Assembly (NCBI RefSeq): GCF_003171675.1
Contig: NZ_QFZQ01000009.1
Coordinates: 124,001-188,000, forward strand
DNA: 64,000 bases
Source: Reichenbachiella versicolor
GTDB taxonomy: Bacteria; Bacteroidota; Bacteroidia; Cytophagales; Cyclobacteriaceae
Direction: 5' to 3'
Part shown: positions 24,256-32,019 of the stretch, piece after piece
Position numbering within the stretch: the stretch's first letter is position 1
Layout: each line of letters begins with the position of its first letter
Position numbers and translations under genes: made by a program
The notes under the pieces: generated by a model
Seen by the model: only the letters and a program-made list of their open reading frames with translations
The model's database searches: none
Told to the model about the DNA's origin: nothing

Positions 24256-25482
24256 ATGTACAAGCCATTTTGGATTTCTACTCTGCTATTGCTTTTGGTA
24301 GGAGTCACACAAGCACAACCTAAACACACTTACGATCATCCCAAGTATGATATAAATGAGGTCAGTAGAGTAAGTACTTCACAGAATACAGTCACTTGTA
24401 TCATCTATGAGATAGATTCAAAGCACTTTGCTTATTCAGCGGGAGACGGAAATAAAATAGACGTATTCAGTGTAGGCGAAAAAGCCAAAATGAAACCGCT
24501 GGCTAGTTATGTAGTCACTGGAGGTAAGAAAACTATCAGAGGGCTAGTAGCTGATACCATAGACGGCCAAGACTATCTATTTGCTGGACTCAAAGGAGGG
24601 AATGCTATCGAAGTTTTCAAGATAAATAATGATGGAACACTCAAAAGTGTTTTCGTAATAGAAGATACCCCAGAGACGTATCTAGGAACTATTATTACGC
24701 TGCAAGTCATCCATATGAAAGAAGCCTCTTATCTATTTGCTGGGGGATTGGAAAGACCTACTCGCGGTATGTCTTCTTTCAAGATCGGCAAAGATGGAAG
24801 TTTGACACATGTCAAATCAATTGCTGATAATCAGGAGATATTTACAGATGGGATTATAGGTATGTCCATTCATCGTATAGACGGACGAACTATCTTGATG
24901 ACTGGAGGTTTCCATGACAATGGTCTAAGTAGCTGGGAGGTATTTGAAGATGGAACATTCAAGAATATCAGCAATATCGCAGATAGTGATACGAGATTTC
25001 TCAATGGTACTTATCCAGTTATTTCAAGTTCGATTCAGGGGTGGAATTTCGTAGTGGTAGGTCATAGACATCATAGCTATTACAAACCTACTCCTTGGGT
25101 GAAAGATCGTAAATCATACTATTATCATGGAGATGCAGTAAGTGTTTTTATGCTGAATAAGGAAGGAGAATTGATCCCTCGATCAGTATTTATCGATGAC
25201 AATGAGACTATGATCCAAGCGCAGACTAGGTTACATAGATTACCTATTGACGAATATTATGATTTGATCGCAGTGGCTACTCGCGACAATCGAAGTATCC
25301 AATTATTTGCGTTGACTCAGCAAGGTAGACTATACGATGCTGGTAAAATAAAAACAGGACTTCCTGTATACTATGGTTTAGCTGGACAGGTGATCAATGA
25401 TCAGCTTTACTTATTCATTGGGTCTGTAGCAGGTAGTGAATTTGTATCCTATCGACTGGACAGAATAAAAGAAAAAGATTAA
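24256..25482 (+). CDS. secreted beta-propeller protein
   Basis: A protein of 408 residues with a signal peptide (ending TQAQP at about 21). Blades alternate a hydrophobic strand and a D/N-G turn with sentences such as KIDVFSVGEKAKMKPLASYV, AIEVFKINNDGTLKSVFVIE and VSVFMLNKEGELIPRSVFID. A HRHHSYYKPTPW segment could bind a metal. The pattern is that of lactonase/YncE-like propellers. No family-specific catalytic residues are assigned. It is co-transcribed with the GlcG-like and Dabb genes. Confidence 0.8.
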   Translation: MYKPFWISTLLLLLVGVTQAQPKHTYDHPKYDINEVSRVSTSQNTVTCIIYEIDSKHFAYSAGDGNKIDVFSVGEKAKMKPLASYVVTGGKKTIRGLVADTIDGQDYLFAGLKGGNAIEVFKINNDGTLKSVFVIEDTPETYLGTIITLQVIHMKEASYLFAGGLERPTRGMSSFKIGKDGSLTHVKSIADNQEIFTDGIIGMSIHRIDGRTILMTGGFHDNGLSSWEVFEDGTFKNISNIADSDTRFLNGTYPVISSSIQGWNFVVVGHRHHSYYKPTPWVKDRKSYYYHGDAVSVFMLNKEGELIPRSVFIDDNETMIQAQTRLHRLPIDEYYDLIAVATRDNRSIQLFALTQQGRLYDAGKIKTGLPVYYGLAGQVINDQLYLFIGSVAGSEFVSYRLDRIKEKD

Positions 25483-25505
25483 AAACAGTATAACTTCAAT
25501 TAATT

Positions 25506-25889
25506 ATGAAACTCAACTATTCATTAATAGCAGCGACTCTACTTTTTTCACTGACGATCATTTCGTGTAGTGAGTCTAAAAAACCAGTACTACGTCACGT
25601 AGTGGCATTTACATTCAAGCAAGAGATCACTCCAGAGAGACAGGAGCAGGCTATCAAAGATTTTATGGCTCTTAAAGATCAAGTACCTGGTATCATTAGT
25701 TTCGAAGGTGGTAAAGATGTCAGTGTTGAAGGTTTTACTAAAGATTTGACTCACTGCTTCACTGTGACTTTCAAAGACAAAGAGTCTAGAGATAACTATA
25801 TTCCACATCCAGCTCATCTAGCACTAGTAGATAAGAACAAACCATTGATGACAGATCTTTTGGTTTTGGATTACTGGGGAGAGGAATAA
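25506..25889 (+). CDS. lipoprotein with stress-responsive Dabb domain
   Basis: A protein of 127 residues with an SpII signal (LTIISCSESKK, Cys at about 21). A dimeric alpha/beta-barrel (Dabb) domain follows: LRHVVAFTFKQEITPERQEQ, VPGIISFEGGKDVSVEG and SRDNYIPHPAHLALVDK with the conserved HPAH. Dabb proteins include oxygenases, decarboxylases and uncharacterised stress proteins. Export as a lipoprotein is less usual. It ends the GlcG/propeller/Dabb operon, and a strong terminator lies 44 nt on. Confidence 0.87.
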   Translation: MKLNYSLIAATLLFSLTIISCSESKKPVLRHVVAFTFKQEITPERQEQAIKDFMALKDQVPGIISFEGGKDVSVEGFTKDLTHCFTVTFKDKESRDNYIPHPAHLALVDKNKPLMTDLLVLDYWGEE

Positions 25890-25932
25890 TCAGAATATTT
25901 TAAAATGCCAGTAACATGTCGGGTTACTATGG

Positions 25933-25963
25933 GGCATGCTTATTTAAGCATGCCTCTTTTTTT
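25933..25963 (+). terminator. intrinsic terminator of the GlcG/propeller/Dabb operon
   Basis: Perfect stem GGCATGCTTA / TAAGCATGCC followed by a run of eight T residues after one TC. Confidence 0.92.
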
Positions 25964-26001
25964 ATAAGTAGGCACAAGTTCTTTTGAATTCAGAACTTGT
26001 C

Positions 26002-26031
26002 TTGAAAAGAAGCGAAACTTTAAGAACTTTG
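26002..26031 (+). promoter_or_regulatory. Bacteroidota-type promoter of the 26055 gene
   Basis: TTG at 26002-26004, a 19-nt spacer, then GAACTTTG at 26024-26031 (one mismatch to TAnnTTTG). The start of transcription should fall near 26038, leaving a leader of about 17 nt. Confidence 0.6.
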
Positions 26032-26054
26032 CAGCCTTAATTTTATACTTCGCG

Positions 26055-26423
26055 ATGAATAACGATCCAGAACTAAGCGGTAAATATCTAGGTACAATCT
26101 CTTCAGATTTTGTAAAGGTTTGTGACAATCTAAAAGAAGCTTCTTATCAAATCAGGTCCAGAGGATTTTCAGAATACCCAATATTTCCAGTGTCCAAGGA
26201 TAACCTCCCTCTAGGTCAAGCTTTGATCAAAAAAGGTGAAATGGAAAATGAATGGAATTATCATGTGACGTACATCGATGAGTTCATTCAGAGAGATATT
26301 GTACCAGAAGAAAGCCTCAAAGATTTCCAAGAAGCCTATAAAGATGCAGATGAATTTTGTTGCTTATTCGTTGTAGATGAGAAGTTTACCAACTTTGTAT
26401 TCATTCCTTACCCAAACGATTGA
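26055..26423 (+). CDS. hypothetical cytosolic protein, 122 aa
   Basis: No family is recognised. The protein is soluble and acidic, with FVKVCDNLKEASYQIRSRGF, ENEWNYHVTYIDEFIQRDIV and a hydrophobic C-terminal strand CCLFVVDEKFTNFVFIPY. It has ordered composition, its own good promoter and clear spacing, so it is very likely real. It precedes the TAT-like small ORF and the glycosyltransferase operon and may share their transcript, as no terminator is seen between them. Confidence 0.78.
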   Translation: MNNDPELSGKYLGTISSDFVKVCDNLKEASYQIRSRGFSEYPIFPVSKDNLPLGQALIKKGEMENEWNYHVTYIDEFIQRDIVPEESLKDFQEAYKDADEFCCLFVVDEKFTNFVFIPYPND

Positions 26424-26468
26424 ACTAAAAAGCAAAGTTCTCTGTTATAGCTAGTCAAATTAGCAGCA

Positions 26469-26564
26469 ATGGCGAAAAATAGATCTTCAGTGCGAAGAGA
26501 TTTCTTTAAATCTTCAAAGGATTTAAGTAACTCAGGTACTCAATTCACAGCAGCATACGAATGA
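26469..26564 (+). CDS. 31-aa ORF with twin-arginine-like N-terminus
   Basis: Reads MAKNRSSVRRDFFKSSKDLS then NSGTQFTAAYE. The segment SVRRDFFK fits the twin-arginine consensus (S/T-R-R-x-F-L-K), but no hydrophobic h-region follows, so it cannot act as a TAT signal alone. Its TGA overlaps the ATG of the downstream glycosyltransferase (ATGA), suggesting translational coupling. It is either a short leader peptide or the surviving 5' end of a lost TAT-exported protein. Confidence 0.45.
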   Translation: MAKNRSSVRRDFFKSSKDLSNSGTQFTAAYE

Positions 26565-27244
26565 CAGTAGACGTCATCATTCCAGTACTTAATGAACAAA
26601 ATGCAGTAGGCCTAGTCATCGATGATATACCAAAGGCTTTGGTAAGAAATATAATCGTAGTAGATAATGGTTCTGTGGATGATACTCCAATTGTAGCAGA
26701 AGAGAAAGGTGCTATCGTATTGCATGAGTCCCAGCAGGGCTATGGTAAAGCCTGTCTGAAGGGAATAGATTTCATCAAAAGTCAAGACGAAAAACCAGAT
26801 GCAGTTGTCTTTTTGGACGGTGACTATAGTGACTATCCCGAACATATGACTGAACTGATAAAAGAGATTAAATCAGGAAGTGAATTAGTCATAGGCTCTA
26901 GAGCATTAGGGGACATGGAATCTGGTGCTATGACAGTTCCTCAGGTCTTTGGAAATTGGTTAGCCACTAGAATGATAAGTGTTTTCTATGGATATAAGTT
27001 TACTGATTTAGGACCGTTCAGAGCTGTAAGGTTTGATAGTCTTTTGAAAATGAATATGAAGGATGAGAACTTTGGCTGGACAGTAGAAATGCAAGTCAAG
27101 GCTACTAAACTTAAGATGAATACAACCGAAATTCCTGTGAACTATAGAAACCGAATAGGTACATCAAAGATATCTGGTACTGTCAAAGGAACTATTCTAG
27201 CAGGGCATAAGATTATCACGACAATTTTGAAGGAAATATGGTAG
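26561..27244 (+). CDS. family 2 glycosyltransferase (dolichol-P-mannose synthase-like)
   Basis: A protein of 227 residues. A GT-A fold with DVIIPVLNEQNAVGLVIDDI at the N-terminus, nucleotide-sugar metal motif in VVFLDGDYSDYPEHM (DGD), and the family's VIGSRALGDMESGAM and NFGWTVEMQVKATKLKMNTT segments. There is no C-terminal membrane helix. It probably transfers a sugar to polyprenyl phosphate for the two membrane enzymes that follow. It overlaps the next gene by 7 nt. Confidence 0.87.
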   Translation: MTVDVIIPVLNEQNAVGLVIDDIPKALVRNIIVVDNGSVDDTPIVAEEKGAIVLHESQQGYGKACLKGIDFIKSQDEKPDAVVFLDGDYSDYPEHMTELIKEIKSGSELVIGSRALGDMESGAMTVPQVFGNWLATRMISVFYGYKFTDLGPFRAVRFDSLLKMNMKDENFGWTVEMQVKATKLKMNTTEIPVNYRNRIGTSKISGTVKGTILAGHKIITTILKEIW

Positions 27245-28698
27245 TAGCTTGGATAATAGTGGGAGTGTACTGTGGATGCTTGCTATTCGTATTTATGTTT
27301 AGCATGAGTCAGTTACATCTGACCTACTTGTACCTCAGATCCAAAAAGAAAAAGCAGTCTGTCCCTGAACTGAAAAACTACCCTATGGTAACAGTTCAGT
27401 TGCCAGTATTCAATGAAAAGTATGTTATCGAAAGACTAATCGATAGTGTAGTTCAGCTAGACTACCCTAAAGACAAATTAGAAATCCAAGTTCTAGATGA
27501 TTCTACAGACGAAAGTATAGAACTAGCAGCTAGAAAGATCAAAGAATACCAGTTACTTGGTTATAATATCCAACATATTTTTCGCAGTGATAGAGTAGGC
27601 TTCAAAGCTGGTGCATTGGCGTATGGGACTAAAAGTGCTAAAGGAGAATTCTTAGCAATATTTGACGCGGACTTTGTGCCTGACCCTAGTTTCTTAAAAA
27701 GAACAGTTCCATATTTTGAGAGTTCTAAGATTGGATGTGTTCAAACTCGCTGGTCTCATTTGAACAAAGACTATTCAGTACTGACTAAAATGCAAGCATT
27801 TGGGCTTGATGCACATTTTACTGTAGAACAAACTGGACGAAACTCGGCACAGAGTTTTATCAATTTCAATGGGACAGCTGGTATCTGGCGCAAGGCTTGT
27901 ATCGAAGATGCTGGCGGTTGGTCTGCAGATACTTTAACGGAAGATTTAGACCTTAGCTATCGAGCACAGCTCAAAGGTTGGAAGTTTCAGTATGCTGAAG
28001 ATGTAGAATCACCTGCAGAACTTCCGGTAATTATGCCAGCTATCAAATCCCAGCAGTTTCGATGGAACAAAGGAGCGGCAGAAACTGCTCGCAAGAACTT
28101 AGGAAAGGTATTGCGCTCAGATAGAACATTGATGACTAAGTTTCATGCTTTCTTTCATCTCAACAACAGCAGCGTTTTTCTTTATCTGTTTGCAGCTGCC
28201 TTGCTAAGTATTCCAGTATTGTTGATTAAGGTTGAAGACCCTGTTTTTGATTCATTGAAGGCTTTTGGGCATTTTTTATTCTTTGGCTTTTTATCGGTCA
28301 CTGCATACTTTTATACATCTACGCAGGTGCTCGGTCTAGAGCATCCCAAACGATACTTTTTCAAAGTGTTTCCTGTGTTTTTAACTATATCGCTTGGTTT
28401 GTCTTTTCACAATTCATTGGCAGTAGCCGAAGGCCTTCTGGGTAAGAAAACTGCTTTTATCCGAACTCCGAAATTCAATATTCTTTCCAAAAAAGATAGT
28501 TGGATAGGTAATAGGTATATTAAACTGAGACTGGATTGGCAGACTATTGTCGAAGGGTTACTAGCTTGCTACTTTGGATTTGGTATCCTTATGGCATTCC
28601 ATATGGATGATTTTATCATGATCATTTTCCATGTAATGCTGACACTTGGCTTCTCTGCTATCTTTGTACATTCTATCAGAGCACTGAGGCATGCTTAA
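27238..28698 (+). CDS. processive family 2 glycosyltransferase, cellulose synthase-like
   Basis: A protein of 486 residues. One N-terminal membrane helix (about 1-25) precedes a cytoplasmic GT2 domain with VLDDSTDES, FLAIFDADFVPDPSF (DxD), TLTEDLDLSYRAQ (catalytic ED) and QQFRWNKGAAE (Q-x-x-R-W). Three to four C-terminal helices follow. The D, DxD, D, QxxRW set marks processive or large-product GT2 enzymes (cellulose, mannan or glycolipid synthases). No PilZ domain is present. It sits in an operon with overlaps of 7-8 nt on both sides. Confidence 0.88.
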   Translation: MVVAWIIVGVYCGCLLFVFMFSMSQLHLTYLYLRSKKKKQSVPELKNYPMVTVQLPVFNEKYVIERLIDSVVQLDYPKDKLEIQVLDDSTDESIELAARKIKEYQLLGYNIQHIFRSDRVGFKAGALAYGTKSAKGEFLAIFDADFVPDPSFLKRTVPYFESSKIGCVQTRWSHLNKDYSVLTKMQAFGLDAHFTVEQTGRNSAQSFINFNGTAGIWRKACIEDAGGWSADTLTEDLDLSYRAQLKGWKFQYAEDVESPAELPVIMPAIKSQQFRWNKGAAETARKNLGKVLRSDRTLMTKFHAFFHLNNSSVFLYLFAAALLSIPVLLIKVEDPVFDSLKAFGHFLFFGFLSVTAYFYTSTQVLGLEHPKRYFFKVFPVFLTISLGLSFHNSLAVAEGLLGKKTAFIRTPKFNILSKKDSWIGNRYIKLRLDWQTIVEGLLACYFGFGILMAFHMDDFIMIIFHVMLTLGFSAIFVHSIRALRHA

Positions 28699-29965
28699 AA
28701 AAGTCATCGGGGTACTACTACTTAGTTTAGGGATCATTTTGATTCATTATTATGTACCTCGTGATCAAGGATGGAGGCTTATAGGTGCCTATATAGTTTC
28801 GTTTTCTGGATTTCTTCTATTATCCAAAATCCAACTCAAATTCAAACAAGTCTTTATTATAGGGATAGTAGTTAGGCTGCTTCTATTTTTCGGGACGCCT
28901 AGTCTCTCTGATGATTTTTACAGGTTTGTATGGGATGGACAATTGATCCATGAAGGAATTCATCCTTTTTCTTCTATCCCGTCTGAGCTCCATACCAAAG
29001 GATTGATCCAGCAAGATGAAATGTATGATTCTCTTAACTCTAAAGATTACTTTACCATTTATCCTCCAATTAGTCAGTTAGTCTTCTGGCTTTCTGCTAA
29101 TGGTAATAGCTTGTCGATCTCTGTGTTAATCATGAGGTTTGTTCTTCTGGTGTTTGATCTGGGAATAATGATCATACTCTGCTTGCTCATTAAATATGTC
29201 CACAGAATATCATGGTATGCACTCAATCCACTAGTTATTCTTGAGCTGGTAGGAAACCTACACTTTGAAGGAATAATGCTGTTCTTCGTATTATTATCAA
29301 TTTACTCTATTAGCCAAGGTAGGGTAATGTTGTCGGGTGCTAGTATAGGGTTGGCTATATCAGTGAAGTTGGTTCCACTGATATTGATACCTGCTTTTTT
29401 AAGTCAATTGGATTGGAAACGATTTTTTGAATTAGTTATCATAACTACTTCTGTTGTTATTCTATGCTTCATTCCATTATGGAATGCCTCTTTGGTTCAT
29501 GGCATGATGAACAGTTTAGACTTGTTTTTTAGAAGCTTTGAGTTCAATGCAAGTATTTTCTTTTTGGTTAGATTCATTGGGTTTAAAGTAGTGAATTACG
29601 ACATTATTCAAGTAGCTAGTCCAATATTGACAATCGTTGGAGGGCTTTTGATACTAGTGTATTGTCTCACGAGATATGGTAAAAAAGATGCATTAGCATT
29701 GACGTTTACTGTAGTCTGGGGTATTCAGTTGCTCGTAGCGACCACCGTGCATCCGTGGTACATAGTACCTCTTATCGGACTATCAGTTATCACAGGTTAC
29801 CGTTTTCCTCTAGTTTGGTCTTTCTTTATTTTTCTGAGCTATTTAGGGTATACAGCGAATGGATATGAACATCCTTTTTTGATGATTGGTATTGAATATT
29901 TAGCAGTTGGGTTAGCTGTATTCTATGACATTGTACAATCGCGAAAACACCTTTCAAATGTCTGA
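28691..29965 (+). CDS. GT-C membrane mannosyltransferase-like protein (DUF2029-like)
   Basis: A protein of 424 residues with about eleven to twelve membrane helices. The first large loop has PSLSDDFYRFVWDGQLIHEG, whose paired Asp and the later IHPFSSIP resemble the catalytic loop of polyprenol-phosphate-dependent transferases (PIG-M/GT87-like). WYALNPLVILELVGNLHFEG and ISVKLVPLILIP also fit. It probably uses the product of the first gene of the operon as donor. The acceptor is unknown. Confidence 0.8.
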   Translation: MLKKVIGVLLLSLGIILIHYYVPRDQGWRLIGAYIVSFSGFLLLSKIQLKFKQVFIIGIVVRLLLFFGTPSLSDDFYRFVWDGQLIHEGIHPFSSIPSELHTKGLIQQDEMYDSLNSKDYFTIYPPISQLVFWLSANGNSLSISVLIMRFVLLVFDLGIMIILCLLIKYVHRISWYALNPLVILELVGNLHFEGIMLFFVLLSIYSISQGRVMLSGASIGLAISVKLVPLILIPAFLSQLDWKRFFELVIITTSVVILCFIPLWNASLVHGMMNSLDLFFRSFEFNASIFFLVRFIGFKVVNYDIIQVASPILTIVGGLLILVYCLTRYGKKDALALTFTVVWGIQLLVATTVHPWYIVPLIGLSVITGYRFPLVWSFFIFLSYLGYTANGYEHPFLMIGIEYLAVGLAVFYDIVQSRKHLSNV

Positions 29966-30683
29966 CAGTACACTAATCATATTCATCAAGAATCCAGAGC
30001 TGGGTAAGGTAAAAACTCGACTGGCAAAGGATATTGGAGATGAAAAAGCACTACATATCTACAAGATGCTTTTGGCACATACTCGTTTGATTACACAAAA
30101 TCTTCCTGTCCAGAAGCAGTTACATTATTCTTCCAACATTACCGAGACGGACTCATGGAAAAAGTATGACAAGTACGTTCAAATAGAAGGTGATTTAGGT
30201 CAAAAAATGAGTCATGCATTTGCCACTGTCTCTCCTTCGAGTCAGAAAATAGTAATCATCGGAAGTGATTGTGCTGAATTGACAAGTGAGATTCTCCTAC
30301 AAGCCTATGCTGCTTTGGATGACAATGATTTGGTAATCGGTCCAGCTAACGATGGAGGGTATTACTTGCTAGGGATGCAAAAGCATCATTCAGAGCTCTT
30401 TGATGAAGTAGAATGGAGTACTGAACGAGTTTTTGATCAGACCATAGACAAAGCGAATAAGATAGGGCTATCTATTTTTACTCTTCCAGAGTTGGTCGAT
30501 GTAGATACCAAAGCTGATTGGGATTTGGTTAAGTCAAACTTTGAATTTCCTGAATATCCAGCACAGCAAGAGGAGGGTAGACACTATTATTTTGAAAATG
30601 GCTTTCTAGTATTTACCGAATTATATCACTTGATGCGTGGTAATTGCTGTGGTAGTGGATGCAGACACTGTGGGTATCGGTAG
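29958..30683 (+). CDS. TIGR04282/DUF2064 glycosyltransferase fused to DUF5522
   Basis: Start placed at the ATG at 29958 (MSDSTLIIFIKNPELGKVKT), not the in-frame one at 29925, because it aligns with the family start and shortens the overlap to 8 nt. The 241-residue product has a nucleotidyltransferase-like GT-A fold: KVKTRLAKDIGDEKALHIYK, IGSDCAELTSEIL and GPANDGGYYLLGM. At the C-terminus a small cysteine-rich module is attached (LMRGNCCGSGCRHCGYR), typical of DUF5522. The enzyme family is annotated for arsenosugar or glycolipid assembly. The fusion suggests metal binding or protein interaction by the tail. Confidence 0.87.
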   Translation: MSDSTLIIFIKNPELGKVKTRLAKDIGDEKALHIYKMLLAHTRLITQNLPVQKQLHYSSNITETDSWKKYDKYVQIEGDLGQKMSHAFATVSPSSQKIVIIGSDCAELTSEILLQAYAALDDNDLVIGPANDGGYYLLGMQKHHSELFDEVEWSTERVFDQTIDKANKIGLSIFTLPELVDVDTKADWDLVKSNFEFPEYPAQQEEGRHYYFENGFLVFTELYHLMRGNCCGSGCRHCGYR

Positions 30684-30921
30684 TTGTATTTTACCGTTTG
30701 TGCATTTCTTTTCTAGATAGGACTTTAATCAAAGTTTATTATTCATTGTTGCAAAGCACCTAATTCCAATGAATTGATTTAACCGTATATAATAGAGAAT
30801 AGAATGTACTAAATGGTCCATTATCTCTATTACTCATTAAATTCAACTACTTTTCTACAGTCAACCCAAACCATTTCGGTTTGATTCAGTTAAGATTACA
30901 TGAATTTTACCCACTACTGAG

Positions 30922-32019
30922 ATGATCGGTCACAGATTTACACATTTCATACCTGACCAAGACAAAGGAAAGGATACCTATGAATCACTATACAAGATAT
31001 TTCGTGAGCTACTATTGATTACATCAGGTGATCCTCAGGAAGCTTTGAGTTGGTTGACCAACCTTGACCAACAGTACAATATCACTACGGAAGATTACGG
31101 GATTGGGGACTTTATCGAAGACCTAAAGAAAGAAGGCCTATTGAAGGAGAATCCTGCTGACGGAAAAATGTCTATCACAGCTAAGACGGAAAATGATTTC
31201 AGAAAGAGTGCGCTCGAAGAGATCTTTGGAAAGTTGAAAAAGGGAGGTAAAGGGTCTCATGATACTTTCAATACAGGAAAAGGAGAGGAGAGAGGAGTAG
31301 ATTTGCGAGACTTCCAGTTTGGAGATTCTCCAGCAGACATTGCGATGACAGAGAGTCTCCGTAATGCACAGATCAATCATGGATTCGACAATTTTGAGCT
31401 GAGAGAAAGTGATATAGAAGTAACAGAGCGTGAGTTCAAAACTCAGACCTCTACCGTCTTAATGATAGACATCAGTCACTCTATGATTCTTTATGGAGAA
31501 GATAGAATCACTCCAGCTAAGAAAGTCGCTATGGCTCTGGCAGAGTTAGTTCTTCGCAAATACAAAAAGGATACCTTAGATATTATCGTTTTTGGAAATG
31601 ATGCTTGGCAGATCGATATCAAGGATCTTCCTTATCTCAGTGTAGGTCCATATCATACCAATACCATCGCTGGACTAGAGTTAGCGATGGATATTTTGAG
31701 AAAGAGAAAGAATCAAAACAAGCAAATATTCATGATCACGGATGGTAAGCCTACGTGTATGAAAGTTGGCTTGAAATACTATAAAAACAGTTTTGGCCTA
31801 GATCCCAAAATTATAAGCAAGACCATGAACCTTGGAGCAAGCTGTCGTAGGCTTGGCATTCCGATTACTACGTTCATGATCGCCAGTGATCCATACTTAA
31901 AGCAGTTCGTGAAGCAATTTACCGAGGTGAATAATGGTAATGCTTACTACAGCGACTTACAGGGATTGGGACACTTGGTATTTGAAGACTTTAAAAGAAA
32001 CAGACGAAAAAATCTATAA
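30922..32019 (+). CDS. von Willebrand factor A domain protein (chelatase D-like)
   Basis: A protein of 365 residues. A charged N-terminal ~170 residues of unclear fold precede a VWA domain (about 175-350) with an intact MIDAS: VLMIDISHSMILYGEDR (D-x-S-x-S at 183-187) and MITDGKPTCMKVG. No signal or membrane segment is seen, so the protein is cytoplasmic. It is followed immediately (TAATG) by an AAA+ ATPase, the typical VWA-MoxR/BchI pairing in which the VWA protein presents a substrate to the ATPase ring. Confidence 0.87.
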   Translation: MIGHRFTHFIPDQDKGKDTYESLYKIFRELLLITSGDPQEALSWLTNLDQQYNITTEDYGIGDFIEDLKKEGLLKENPADGKMSITAKTENDFRKSALEEIFGKLKKGGKGSHDTFNTGKGEERGVDLRDFQFGDSPADIAMTESLRNAQINHGFDNFELRESDIEVTEREFKTQTSTVLMIDISHSMILYGEDRITPAKKVAMALAELVLRKYKKDTLDIIVFGNDAWQIDIKDLPYLSVGPYHTNTIAGLELAMDILRKRKNQNKQIFMITDGKPTCMKVGLKYYKNSFGLDPKIISKTMNLGASCRRLGIPITTFMIASDPYLKQFVKQFTEVNNGNAYYSDLQGLGHLVFEDFKRNRRKNL

